The notes under the pieces: model-generated | What the model was told of the DNA's origin: nothing | Seen by the model: the letters and a program-made list of their open reading frames with translations, nothing else | The model's database searches: none | Made by a program: the position numbers and the translations under genes | Shown here: positions 49,728 through 58,412 of the stretch, piece by piece | How the letters are laid out: every line of letters starts with the position of its first letter | Numbering within the stretch: position 1 is the stretch's first letter | From: Prochlorococcus sp. AG-402-N10 | GTDB taxonomy: Bacteria; Cyanobacteriota; Cyanobacteriia; PCC-6307; Cyanobiaceae | Reading direction: 5' to 3' | DNA: 64,000 nucleotides | NCBI GenBank assembly: GCA_003216465.1 | Contig: QCIU01000001.1 | Location: 1 to 64,000 of the forward strand

Positions 49728-50612
49728 TTATTGCATTTTTTCTAATGACAAAATTAAGCTTCTTAGTACTTTGGCGGCAACTATGCTACTTACTCCGCTT
49801 TTGTCAATTTCTGGAGATAATTCCACAATATCTGAAGCTACAATCCTAAAGTCTTTTAAAGTTTCAAGAATTTTTTCAAAATCATTCCAAAAAAAACCTC
49901 CTGGTTCTGGAGTTCCTGTACCCGCTAATAAACTGGGATCAAACCAATCTAAGTCTATTGTTAAATAGATCGGAGAATGAACATATGGTAGAAGTGCTTT
50001 TTTAAGCTCTTGTGTATTTCCACCTGGGAAAAAGTCTACTAATTGATTTTTGTTACGCATAAATTGAAATTCTTTTTTTGTTCCGCTTCGTATTCCTACT
50101 TGTAAAATCTTCTTTTCAGGTAATACTTCTAAGCATCTTTGCATCGCACAAGCATGACTATGTCTATTTCCAATATATGATTCTCTTAAATCTGCATGTG
50201 CATCAAGTTGAATCAATATTAAATCAGGATATTTATTTACTAATGCTTCAATAGCACCTCTAGTAATAGAGTGCTCGCCTCCTAGCATGATAGGACTAAG
50301 GTTTTTATCAATTAGGTAATTTGTTGTTGATTTGACTGACTCAATAACTGACTTTGAGTCATTTTTATCGATTAAAATCGAACCAAAATCAACATACTTA
50401 ATATCTTCTAAGTCTTTATCTATTTTTGGACAATATGTTTCTAAACAAGAACTGACTTGTCTTATGGCTTCTGGACCAAATCTAGCGCCTGGCTTAAAAG
50501 AACATGTTCCATCATAATTAACTCCAAATATACCAATCGAGCAATCCTTAGGATTTCTTTTTGCTCCCATAAATATTGCATTTTCGTTATCAAATAAAAT
50601 TTTATTTATCAT
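49728..50612 (-). CDS. speB: Agmatinase (arginase/ureohydrolase family)
   Basis: SpeB hydrolyses agmatine to putrescine and urea. Manganese-ligand motifs of the family are all present: MLGGEHSITRGAIEA (His), LIQLDAHADLRESY (two Asp and a His) and YLTIDLDWFDPSLL (two Asp). The 294-aa length fits. The HSHACAMQR segment after the second motif is like agmatinases. Its immediate neighbour, 1 nt downstream, is speE, which would use the product. Urea released could feed urease where present. Confidence 0.93.
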   Translation of the reverse strand: MINKILFDNENAIFMGAKRNPKDCSIGIFGVNYDGTCSFKPGARFGPEAIRQVSSCLETYCPKIDKDLEDIKYVDFGSILIDKNDSKSVIESVKSTTNYLIDKNLSPIMLGGEHSITRGAIEALVNKYPDLILIQLDAHADLRESYIGNRHSHACAMQRCLEVLPEKKILQVGIRSGTKKEFQFMRNKNQLVDFFPGGNTQELKKALLPYVHSPIYLTIDLDWFDPSLLAGTGTPEPGGFFWNDFEKILETLKDFRIVASDIVELSPEIDKSGVSSIVAAKVLRSLILSLEKMQ

Positions 50613-50613
50613 T

Positions 50614-51465
50614 TTAAGAATTTAGTTCTTTTACAATTTTATTTGGCATCATTTTGAATGCTGCATTTTGAAAATTTATATTCCAAATTTCGCATTCTTT
50701 TTCTATTTTTAGGGCGTCTTTGCAATTTGGCTTTGTTAAGTATAATTCTTCTTTAGAAGAGAACGTCCAACTCCAAATACCGCTTGGATATATAGGCACG
50801 AAAGAATACATAGTTTCAGAAACTCTAAAAGTTTTTTTTAGAGTTTTCAAAATATTTATATGAATATTTTTAAAGGATTCAGGTGATTCGCTTTGAGTGG
50901 CTAATATCCCCTTTGTAGTTAGTATTCTTTTACATTCTTTATAAAAAGAATCTGAAAATAATAAATTTGAAAATTCTGAAGGGTCTGAACAATCTATAAA
51001 TATGAAGTCATAACAATTGTCTCTTGTTTTTTCTACCCATTTAATACCATCATTAATGTGTATTTTTAATCTTTGGTCATTCCATGCTTCTCCTCCAATT
51101 TCGTGTAAAAATTTTTTAGATACTTTGATTACTTCCTCATCAATCTCTACCAAATCAATGTTTGCTATTTTAGAATATTTAAGGCATTCTCTTGCAGTAC
51201 CACCATCACCTCCCCCAATAATTAGTACATTAGATTTTTCTTCAATACTACTTAACGCTGGATGAACAAGGCATTCATGATAATATTTTTCATCCTTTAA
51301 TGATGTCATCCAACAACCATCTAGCATTAAAGCTTTACCGTAATAATCATTTTCTATAACGATAATTTCTTGATACTTTGAGTTTTTTCTAATTAGTACT
51401 TTCCCATTAAGGCCAAATCTTGAGCCTTTATGATATTCGTCTATCCATGTTATTATTTCTGTCAT
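50614..51465 (-). CDS. speE: Spermidine synthase
   Basis: SpeE transfers aminopropyl from decarboxylated SAM to putrescine. The 283-aa protein carries the SAM-fold motif VLIIGGGDGGTARECLK near residue 80, then DLVEIDEEVIKVSKKFL and the active-site region YDFIFIDCSDPSEFS. The N-terminal beta-strand domain includes GKALMLDGCWMTSLKDE and YHECLVHPAL. It is transcribed with speB downstream, and mazG stops 6 nt upstream. Decarboxylated SAM requires a speD elsewhere. Confidence 0.95.
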   Translation of the reverse strand: MTEIITWIDEYHKGSRFGLNGKVLIRKNSKYQEIIVIENDYYGKALMLDGCWMTSLKDEKYYHECLVHPALSSIEEKSNVLIIGGGDGGTARECLKYSKIANIDLVEIDEEVIKVSKKFLHEIGGEAWNDQRLKIHINDGIKWVEKTRDNCYDFIFIDCSDPSEFSNLLFSDSFYKECKRILTTKGILATQSESPESFKNIHINILKTLKKTFRVSETMYSFVPIYPSGIWSWTFSSKEELYLTKPNCKDALKIEKECEIWNINFQNAAFKMMPNKIVKELNS

Positions 51466-51471
51466 TTACTT

Positions 51472-52317
51472 TTAGGAATTTTTTTTCATAAGTGTTTTCT
51501 TGGCAATTTGCCAAAGCCTTTGAAAATCTTTAGGAGTTTGTTTTTTAATATTATCTCCTGCATGATGTTCAATGATTGAAAATCTGTCTAAAAATTTTTT
51601 ATTAGTTTTTTGAAGGGCTGATTCAGGATTTATTTTTAAAAAGTTTGAGAGATTTATCAGAGTAAAGTAAATATCTCCAAATTCATCTTTTATATCTGAC
51701 TTTTTTTTGCTTTTAATTGCCTCTTTTAATTCATTTATCTCTTCTTCTAACTTTTCAATAATCTGATTGGTATTTTCCCACTTAAAACCATATTCTTTAA
51801 CAATATTTGTGATTCTATCTGTACCCACTAATGGCGGTAAATTTTTTATTTTTAAATTTAAAAATTTACTAATTGATGATTTCTCATATAGCGCTTTTTT
51901 TTCTGAATTTTTAATATCTTCCCAAATCTGTTGCGATTTTTCCAAAGATACTTTTTCTTTTTTGTTAAAAATATATGGATGTCTATTAATAATTTTCTTA
52001 TTGAGATTTTTTATTACATCATTTAGCTCAAATTCTTTGTTTTCGTAACCGATTTCAGAATGAAGCATTATTTGTAATAAGAGATCTCCTAACTCTTCAC
52101 AAATGTTATTCGTATTTTTTTCATATATCGCATCTGTAAATTCGCTACTCTCTTCATGTAAAAATGGGATTAACGATATATGAGACTGATTTTTCTGCCA
52201 TGGGCAGCCCCAAGTTTTATCTTTTAACGATTTAACATTAGATATTAAAATTTTGAAATTCTCTAATGTTTTTAAATCGGAATTTTTTTGATAGTTATTT
52301 CTATTGTTTGAGGACAT
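51472..52317 (-). CDS. mazG: Nucleoside triphosphate pyrophosphohydrolase MazG
   Basis: MazG hydrolyses NTPs and dNTPs to monophosphates, cleaning damaged nucleotides and lowering ppGpp in some bacteria. The 281-aa protein has two MazG folds. The first has WGCPWQKNQSHISLIPFLHE, EESSEFTDAIYE and EELGDLLLQIMLH; the second has EKLEEEINELKEAI and KDEFGDIYFTLINL. The Glu/Asp metal ligands are kept in both. Cyanophages of Prochlorococcus carry their own, different mazG; this one is the two-domain bacterial type. It starts the series mazG-speE-speB-gcvT. Confidence 0.94.
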   Translation of the reverse strand: MSSNNRNNYQKNSDLKTLENFKILISNVKSLKDKTWGCPWQKNQSHISLIPFLHEESSEFTDAIYEKNTNNICEELGDLLLQIMLHSEIGYENKEFELNDVIKNLNKKIINRHPYIFNKKEKVSLEKSQQIWEDIKNSEKKALYEKSSISKFLNLKIKNLPPLVGTDRITNIVKEYGFKWENTNQIIEKLEEEINELKEAIKSKKKSDIKDEFGDIYFTLINLSNFLKINPESALQKTNKKFLDRFSIIEHHAGDNIKKQTPKDFQRLWQIAKKTLMKKNS

Positions 52318-52397
52318 AGAATAAATTTTATTAATTCAATTTTGCCTCAATCATGAAATATTTAAATACTTATTATAAATATTTCAACTTCATCTAT

Positions 52398-52403
52398 TAG
52401 AAT
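52398..52403 (+). promoter_or_regulatory. Possible -10 element of tRNA-Val
   Basis: TAGAAT lies 12 nt upstream of the tRNA 5' end, at a distance that fits a -10 box with a start near 52410. No convincing -35 hexamer is visible at the usual spacing. In DNA this AT-rich the match could be chance. Confidence 0.3.
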
Positions 52404-52415
52404 GATTTATCATAA

Positions 52416-52487
<72 letters not shown>

Positions 52488-52502
52488 TTTATTATTATTT
52501 TT

Positions 52503-52844
52503 ATGACTGAGATCGTTAATCTTTCAATCAGTCAAAGCGCAGCTTCTGAACTATCTAGGCAAGCTTCTTTTGGAGGTTCTCCAGGAGAAATGTCAATTGA
52601 TTTGGTTGAGGATAAGAATTGTTCCGCAGGATGGATGCATATTAAATTAAGGCCTGGGACATGTAATGGATCCCCTATATCAAGAACGGAAGGAGTAACT
52701 TTATATTCAGATTTAAAAAAATTTAATTTATTGAAAGATTTAAAATTAGATTATTATGGTGATTTAAGCGGTGGTGGATTTCTTATCTCAACACCAAAAA
52801 ATGCAAAACGTTGTTCATGCGGTTCTGGTTTTAAACTTTTGTAA
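52503..52844 (+). CDS. IscA/HesB-family iron-sulfur assembly protein
   Basis: A 113-aa A-type Fe-S carrier-like protein that would bind iron or a cluster and pass it to targets. The N-terminus (VNLSISQSAASELSRQASFG) matches the family's first helix. Cysteines occur in DKNCSAGWMHIKL, GTCNGS and the C-terminal KRCSCGSGF, the last resembling the CGCG motif. The spacing differs from SufA and ErpA, so it is a diverged member. The ATG at 52503 gives this start; longer reading into the tRNA (52458) is artefactual. The message must begin within or before the tRNA, or only 15 nt ahead of the start codon. Confidence 0.85.
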   Translation: MTEIVNLSISQSAASELSRQASFGGSPGEMSIDLVEDKNCSAGWMHIKLRPGTCNGSPISRTEGVTLYSDLKKFNLLKDLKLDYYGDLSGGGFLISTPKNAKRCSCGSGFKLL

Positions 52845-52941
52845 TGTGATTTTGCCTTTTTTTGCAAACTAATATTATTTTCGTTAATTGGCTTTTATCA
52901 AGATAAGATAAGCAAAAGGTTCTTTGAAATAAATTTTGCAA

Positions 52942-55698
52942 ATGACAGAGATGAATGATGAATTATCTTTAGAAAATTATTCACCTTCTGAAGTAGAAAA
53001 AAAGTGGCAAGGCCAATGGGAAAGTTTAAAGGCGTTTAGCCCTAATCCTGAAGATGAGAGAGAGCCTTTTTCTATTGTTATACCTCCGCCTAATGTAACT
53101 GGATCTTTGCATATGGGACATGCATTTAATACAGCTTTAATAGATGTTATTGTCCGTTTCCAGAGACTTTTAGGTAAGAATGTTTTGTGTTTGCCAGGTA
53201 CAGATCATGCTTCTATAGCAGTTCAAACCATTCTTGAAAAACAATTAAAAAGTGAAGGAAAAAAAAGTGAGGATATTGGAAGAGATGAATTTCTTAAAAG
53301 AGCATGGACTTGGAAAGAGCAAAGCGGCGGCAGAATAGTATCTCAATTAAAAAGGATAGGATATTCAGTAGACTGGACTAGAGAAAGATTTACTTTAGAT
53401 CAACAATTAAATGAGGCAGTTGTTGAGGCATTTAATATTCTTTATAAAAAGAATTTAATTTATAGAGGCGAATATTTAGTTAATTGGTGTCCTGCATCTC
53501 AATCTGCTGTAAGTGATCTCGAAGTTGAGATGCAAGAAGTAAATGGCCATTTATGGCATTTTAAATACCCATTACTTTCTAAAAGTGGTGAAAAGTTAGA
53601 TAAGTACTTAGAGGTTGCAACAACTAGACCAGAGACTTTATTAGGTGATACTGCTGTGGCAGTTAATCCGGAAGATAATAGATATAAAAAATATATTGGC
53701 GACAAAGTAAAAGTACCTTTTGTTGATAGAGAGATACCCGTTATTGCTGACTCACATGTCGATAAAGAGTTTGGTACTGGATGTGTAAAGGTCACTCCAG
53801 CTCACGATCCTAATGATTTTGCTATAGGAAAAAGGCATAACTTAAAACAGATTAATGTAATGAATAAAGATGGAACTTTAAATATCAATGCAGGTAAATT
53901 TAAAGATTTAGATAGATATGAGGCTAGAAAAAAAATAATCAAAGAATTAGATAACTTAGGTCTCTTAATTAAGATTGAAGATTATAAACATACTGTTCCT
54001 TTTTCTGATAGAGGAAAAGTTCCAATTGAACCATTATTGTCAACACAATGGTTTTTAAAAATGGATGATATCTCGCAAGGATGTTTAAAGGAAATTGATT
54101 CTAAAAAGCCAGAGTTTATTCCCCAACGCTGGGAGAAAGTTTACAAGGATTGGTTAGAGAATATTAATGATTGGTGTATAAGCAGGCAATTATGGTGGGG
54201 TCACCAAATACCTGCATGGTATGTTTTAGATGAATCGAAAGACTCAATAGAACAAAATACTCCGTTTGTTGTTGCAAGAAATAAAGAGGATGCGTTAATT
54301 CAAGCTAATAAAAAATTTGGTTTAAATATTAAATTGGTTCGTGATAAAGATGTATTGGATACTTGGTTTTCAAGCGGTTTATGGCCTTTCTCAACACTTG
54401 GTTGGCCAAATATAAATAATCAGGATTTTAAAAAATGGTATCCAAATAGTGTTCTAGTTACTGGTTTTGATATTATTTTTTTCTGGGTGGCAAGAATGAC
54501 AATGATGGGTAATACTTTCACGAATAATATTCCTTTTAAGGATGTTTATATTCATGGTCTAGTTCGAGATGAAAATAATAAAAAAATGAGCAAAAGTTCA
54601 GGAAATGGTATTGACCCAATACTATTAATTGATAAATATGGTTCTGATGCGTTGCGATTTGCTTTAATTAGAGAAGTTGCTGGTGCTGGACAGGATATAA
54701 GGCTTGATTTTGATAGGAAAAAAGATACATCTTCAACTGTTGAAGCTTCAAGAAATTTTGCTAATAAATTATGGAATGCAACTAAATTTGTATTAATTAA
54801 TAAAACTTCTAATGATAATTATTCGTTGAATGACAGTGATCAGAATTCTTTAGAGTTATGCGATAAGTGGATTTTATCAAAGTTAAATCAAGTTAATACT
54901 AAGGTAGCTAATTTGTTGAAAGAATATAAATTAGGTGAATCTGCAAAATTACTATACGAATTTTCATGGAATGATTTTTGTGACTGGTATGTAGAATTTG
55001 CAAAGCAAAGATTTAATAATAAAGAGACTCAAAATAGACAAACATCTGAAAAAGTTTTAATAAAAGTGCTTAATGATATTTTGGTAATGATTCATCCTTT
55101 TATGCCTCATATTACTGAAGAACTTTGGCATGTACTCCAACTAAGACCTGAAGAAACATTATTATCGCTTCATAAATGGCCAACACAAGAAAATAAATTT
55201 GTTGATAATAAGCTTGATAAATCCTTTCAGAAACTCTTTGAAATTATTAGATTGATTAGAAATTTGAGAGCTGAATTAGGACTTAAGCCATCAGAGCGAA
55301 GTCCTGTTTATTTGATTTCAGATAATGGCGAATTAATTGATTTTTTAAAAATTTTAGTTGATGATATACAAACTTTAACTAAATCTTCTGAAGTATTTAT
55401 TTATGAAACCGATGATATTGACAAAAAAGAGTTTGCAAAATCTTTTTCTGGGATAATTGGTGATTTAGAGGTTTATTTACCTTTTCAGAATTATGTAAAT
55501 CTAGATGCATTAAAAGAAAGGTTAACCAAGGATTTACAAAAAGTGAATTCCGAATTAGAAAATTTAAATAAGAGATTATCTAATAAAAATTTTATTGATA
55601 AGGCTCCAAAAGAAATCGTTGAAGAGTGTAGATTTAAATTAAAAGAGGGTAAGGCACAAATGGAAAGAATTAATAAAAAACTCGAATTATTATATTGA
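52942..55698 (+). CDS. valS: Valyl-tRNA synthetase
   Basis: A class Ia synthetase of 918 aa. The HIGH-type motif is PPPNVTGSLHMGHAFN near residue 52. The editing CP1 domain includes VATTRPETLLGDTAVAVNPE. The tryptophan-rich WCISRQLWWGHQIPAW follows, and the KMSKS-type motif is NKKMSKSSGNGIDP. The last ~70 residues form the Val-specific coiled-coil arm (ELENLNKRLSNKNFIDKAP). ATG at 52942 or 52951 are both possible starts; TTG at 52936 is less likely. It closely follows the tRNA-Val gene of the same amino acid, probably by coincidence. Confidence 0.97.
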   Translation: MTEMNDELSLENYSPSEVEKKWQGQWESLKAFSPNPEDEREPFSIVIPPPNVTGSLHMGHAFNTALIDVIVRFQRLLGKNVLCLPGTDHASIAVQTILEKQLKSEGKKSEDIGRDEFLKRAWTWKEQSGGRIVSQLKRIGYSVDWTRERFTLDQQLNEAVVEAFNILYKKNLIYRGEYLVNWCPASQSAVSDLEVEMQEVNGHLWHFKYPLLSKSGEKLDKYLEVATTRPETLLGDTAVAVNPEDNRYKKYIGDKVKVPFVDREIPVIADSHVDKEFGTGCVKVTPAHDPNDFAIGKRHNLKQINVMNKDGTLNINAGKFKDLDRYEARKKIIKELDNLGLLIKIEDYKHTVPFSDRGKVPIEPLLSTQWFLKMDDISQGCLKEIDSKKPEFIPQRWEKVYKDWLENINDWCISRQLWWGHQIPAWYVLDESKDSIEQNTPFVVARNKEDALIQANKKFGLNIKLVRDKDVLDTWFSSGLWPFSTLGWPNINNQDFKKWYPNSVLVTGFDIIFFWVARMTMMGNTFTNNIPFKDVYIHGLVRDENNKKMSKSSGNGIDPILLIDKYGSDALRFALIREVAGAGQDIRLDFDRKKDTSSTVEASRNFANKLWNATKFVLINKTSNDNYSLNDSDQNSLELCDKWILSKLNQVNTKVANLLKEYKLGESAKLLYEFSWNDFCDWYVEFAKQRFNNKETQNRQTSEKVLIKVLNDILVMIHPFMPHITEELWHVLQLRPEETLLSLHKWPTQENKFVDNKLDKSFQKLFEIIRLIRNLRAELGLKPSERSPVYLISDNGELIDFLKILVDDIQTLTKSSEVFIYETDDIDKKEFAKSFSGIIGDLEVYLPFQNYVNLDALKERLTKDLQKVNSELENLNKRLSNKNFIDKAPKEIVEECRFKLKEGKAQMERINKKLELLY

Positions 55699-55700
55699 GT

Positions 55701-56312
55701 ATGAACATATTACTAGAAAATATTTATAATTTTTCCTTTTTTTTTAATACTGAAATTGGTATTTTTGCGTTTGTTTGCATTTATATTTTAAGTGTTTTAT
55801 TAATACTTCCAGCCTCTTGGTTATCTTTATTATCAGGTTTTTTATATGGCTCATACTTCGGATCAATTATTGTTTTTATTTCGGCTTCCATAGGAGCTTC
55901 AGTTGCTTTTTTTATATCAAAAAGTTTTTTGGCAAAAAAATTAAAAAATTTTTTTAATCGTTATCCAAAGTTAAGTGTTGTGGATCAAGTAGTCAGAAAA
56001 GGAGGACTCAAATTAATTTTTTTAGCGCGATTATCACCGATATTTCCTTTCAGTATTCTTAATTATTTTTATGGCTTGAATAATATTAAATTCAGAGATT
56101 TTGCTCTTGGTTTGCTTGGAATAATTCCAGGTACTTTTCTTTATTGCTCTATAGGTAGTTTGGCTAAAAGTATTCAGGACTTACAGTATGTCCAATCAAC
56201 AAATAATTTATATTTGACTATCGTCGGTGTCGTTTCAACTTTTTTATTTGTATATTTTTCAGCTAAATATTCTAGAGAATACTTCGACAAATTCGAAGAC
56301 TTCAATCTTTAA
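55701..56312 (+). CDS. TVP38/TMEM64 family membrane protein
   Basis: A 203-aa protein with about five or six hydrophobic segments. The SNARE-associated (DedA-superfamily) signature is visible as LIFLARLSPIFPFSILNYFYGL and GIIPGTFLYCSIGSLA. The proximal glycine-rich stretch LLSGFLYGSYFGSIIVF also fits. Members are implicated in lipid scrambling or export, but the substrate here is unknown. It begins 3 nt after the valS stop and may be translated from the same message. It overlaps the 3' end of a small opposite-strand ORF by 11 nt. Confidence 0.85.
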   Translation: MNILLENIYNFSFFFNTEIGIFAFVCIYILSVLLILPASWLSLLSGFLYGSYFGSIIVFISASIGASVAFFISKSFLAKKLKNFFNRYPKLSVVDQVVRKGGLKLIFLARLSPIFPFSILNYFYGLNNIKFRDFALGLLGIIPGTFLYCSIGSLAKSIQDLQYVQSTNNLYLTIVGVVSTFLFVYFSAKYSREYFDKFEDFNL

Positions 56313-56451
56313 TATTCCAATCTCTTATAGATGCAATTAATACAAACCACATCAATCTAAATTTACCAAGTAAGCTTTTGTTAGATTCTAGTTCGTTATA
56401 TTTTGCCTGTCCACAAGGTGTTTTGATGTATTTAAATACTGCTTTCTTCAT
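56302..56451 (-). CDS. Candidate 49-aa small protein
   Basis: This ORF was found by reading the 256-nt gap between the TVP38 and ligase genes. It encodes 49 aa beginning MKKAVFKYIKTPCGQAKYNE. It has a basic N-terminus, one central hydrophobic stretch (LMWFVLIASIRDW) and ends in NIKD. Amino acid use looks protein-like rather than random AT-rich sequence. No Shine-Dalgarno is visible, which is usual here. It lies downstream of the DNA ligase gene on the same strand with 117 nt between. No family is recognised. The rest of the gap (56452-56568) shows only AT-rich sequence. Confidence 0.5.
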   Translation of the reverse strand: MKKAVFKYIKTPCGQAKYNELESNKSLLGKFRLMWFVLIASIRDWNIKD

Positions 56452-56568
56452 AATTAGTTTTTTAGAAATTCTTGATCTTTATTTTATATTTTACAGTCAA
56501 GATCTAAGGTTTCTATAATTAAAAACCACATTTTTCATTGACTACTTATTGAATATTATTTTATAAAT

Positions 56569-57897
56569 TTATATCTTTTCACCAGCTTTAAATCCTCTAA
56601 AGCATTTGAATCTTGGAAACCTTAGACTAAAAGCCATTGCATCTTTAGATTGAGTTTTTGCATCAGCTCGTATTTCTACAAGTTGACCGACCAGATGATT
56701 ACGTTTCGTCCAATATTCTTCACGTTGTTTATCACTAAAACCGCTCCCGCAACTAAGGCTGTATTCATACCCGTCGTCTTCCCCTTCTACGAAGATTGCT
56801 CCAAGCCTTCCTTTATTGCGGCCTGTTCCTTCCTCAACCGAGACAACTTTTAAAGTGACTTCAATGAAAGGTTTTGCTTTTAACCAACTGTGGGTTCTTT
56901 TACATTCATATATAGCATCAGGATCTTTAATCATAACTCCTTCATATCCACCTTCAACGGCAGATTTATTCAGTTCCACAAATCTTTTCTGTCCTTTAAT
57001 GGTGTCAAGATCTACATTTTCCCATTCAAGCGTTCGTATATGTTTTAGTAATACAGAATGTTTTGCAACCCATTCTTTTACTAGTAAACTTCTTTTTGAT
57101 TGATGATTTTCCCATCTTCCTTTTTGGAAGTTTGTAAGAGGACATAAGTCAAATAAATGTAAAACTGCATCTTTAGTTTGTTTCCCATCTTTTCTATGTA
57201 CTTGCTTCATTAAATCCTGAAAATTAGCACTCATCACTTCACCATCTAGGACTAAATCATAAGGCGTGGGATTTTCTTTTATAACTTTTTTTATTTCTGA
57301 GATAATATGACCAAAATTATGGAATTGCTTTCCATTTCGAGAAAACATTTCTACTTTATTTTGTCTAATGATAGTTAAAACCCGCACGCCATCTAATTTA
57401 ATTTCAATTTGTTTCTTACCTATCATTTTTTTTTCATGATTTGCGCTGTCATGCGCTAATGGGCAAGAAAAAATAGGTATCTCATACTTGGGAAATTTCT
57501 TCGCTATTTTATTTATTGTCTTTTCTGAAACTCCACATCTAAGATCTTTAATTAGCACTCGTCTATAAAATCCATTCCACTCTGCTTTTTTCGAAGATTC
57601 CATAGCTTTAAGGATCGCATCACGAGCAGCATGTCCAGTAAGCTCTCTTTTAATAAGCTTTTTGGCTAATTTATGAAAATCTGACCAAGAAAAGCTTTGA
57701 CTTTTTTCATCCTCTTTTTCAGGAACCATTTTTACACCAAAAGTTACTAATGGATCTAACGCCATGCGAATTCCCTCAAAAAAATCATCTAAGCCCTCTT
57801 CCATTGCTTTTAAGATAATTTTTTCTTTATCTAATCTACTGGGGTGTAATTCTAATTGACTTATTATCTCTTCTTTTAGCAATTCTTTTGGCCTCAC
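56569..57897 (-). CDS. ATP-dependent DNA ligase, phage T4 gp30-like
   Basis: A 442-aa nucleotidyltransferase that would seal nicks using ATP. All core motifs are visible: motif I KLDGVR with the adenylated Lys near residue 167, motif III MFSRNGKQF, IIIa LVLDGEVM, IV GGYEGVMIKDP and V HSWLKAKPF. The N-terminal helical domain shares with T4 ligase the LTGHAARDAI and RRVLIKDLRCGVSE pattern (T4: LTGNAA and RRVMMRDLECGAS). Cellular replication uses the NAD ligase LigA, so this is an extra enzyme of likely phage descent. It is 9 nt downstream of the 139-aa gene and presumably co-transcribed. No frameshift or lost residue is seen, so it appears functional. Confidence 0.9.
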   Translation of the reverse strand: MRPKELLKEEIISQLELHPSRLDKEKIILKAMEEGLDDFFEGIRMALDPLVTFGVKMVPEKEDEKSQSFSWSDFHKLAKKLIKRELTGHAARDAILKAMESSKKAEWNGFYRRVLIKDLRCGVSEKTINKIAKKFPKYEIPIFSCPLAHDSANHEKKMIGKKQIEIKLDGVRVLTIIRQNKVEMFSRNGKQFHNFGHIISEIKKVIKENPTPYDLVLDGEVMSANFQDLMKQVHRKDGKQTKDAVLHLFDLCPLTNFQKGRWENHQSKRSLLVKEWVAKHSVLLKHIRTLEWENVDLDTIKGQKRFVELNKSAVEGGYEGVMIKDPDAIYECKRTHSWLKAKPFIEVTLKVVSVEEGTGRNKGRLGAIFVEGEDDGYEYSLSCGSGFSDKQREEYWTKRNHLVGQLVEIRADAKTQSKDAMAFSLRFPRFKCFRGFKAGEKI

Positions 57898-57906
57898 AAG
57901 GAATCA

Positions 57907-58326
57907 TTAATTAACTTTGGCTATTCTGTCTATTTTCCAATCTTTATCCATTTTTGCAAAGGTAAAATCTAATGGAAGCTCATCTTGTTTATCTTCTGAC
58001 TTTAAATTTAACGTTATTATGATTTGATCTTCTTGAACTCTTGGTCTTCCAGATTTTAAATTCCTGTATTTGTTGAGGTTTAAACTAGCTAAGAATTTGA
58101 GAAAGTCTTGACGTTTAACATGAGTTTTATAAGTTTTTGTAGTCAAACCATAAGCTGCATCAATTCTCCCAGCAGCTATTTGATCAAAAAACTTTCTTAC
58201 CAATGGATTAATACCTCGTGCACTTATAACTAATTTGACTGCATTAAAAGTCCAAAAAGAAACAAGTACCGCTCCGCCAACTAATAAAGCTTTTATTCCG
58301 ATATCTTTAACTAGTGTTGCATCCAT
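57907..58326 (-). CDS. Membrane-anchored conserved protein, DUF4878-like fold
   Basis: A 139-aa protein with one N-terminal membrane helix (about residues 10-33, ALLVGGAVLVSFWTFNAVKL). The soluble part resembles NTF2/DUF4878-type domains: LVRKFFDQIAAGRIDAAYGL, then TKTYKTHVKRQDFLKFLASL and a closing DKDWKIDRIAKVN. Such domains are often periplasmic or thylakoid-lumenal binding modules, but no ligand is known here. It immediately precedes the DNA ligase gene (9 nt) and is divergent from the SprT-like gene (86-nt gap). Confidence 0.7.
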   Translation of the reverse strand: MDATLVKDIGIKALLVGGAVLVSFWTFNAVKLVISARGINPLVRKFFDQIAAGRIDAAYGLTTKTYKTHVKRQDFLKFLASLNLNKYRNLKSGRPRVQEDQIIITLNLKSEDKQDELPLDFTFAKMDKDWKIDRIAKVN

Positions 58327-58412
58327 GTTAATTGTGGTTTTTTTCTTACTTTAAGAAAATAAATCGTTTTTGATGGCTTTTTTTGTCAAAATAATATTAA
58401 TTTTAATCCATA

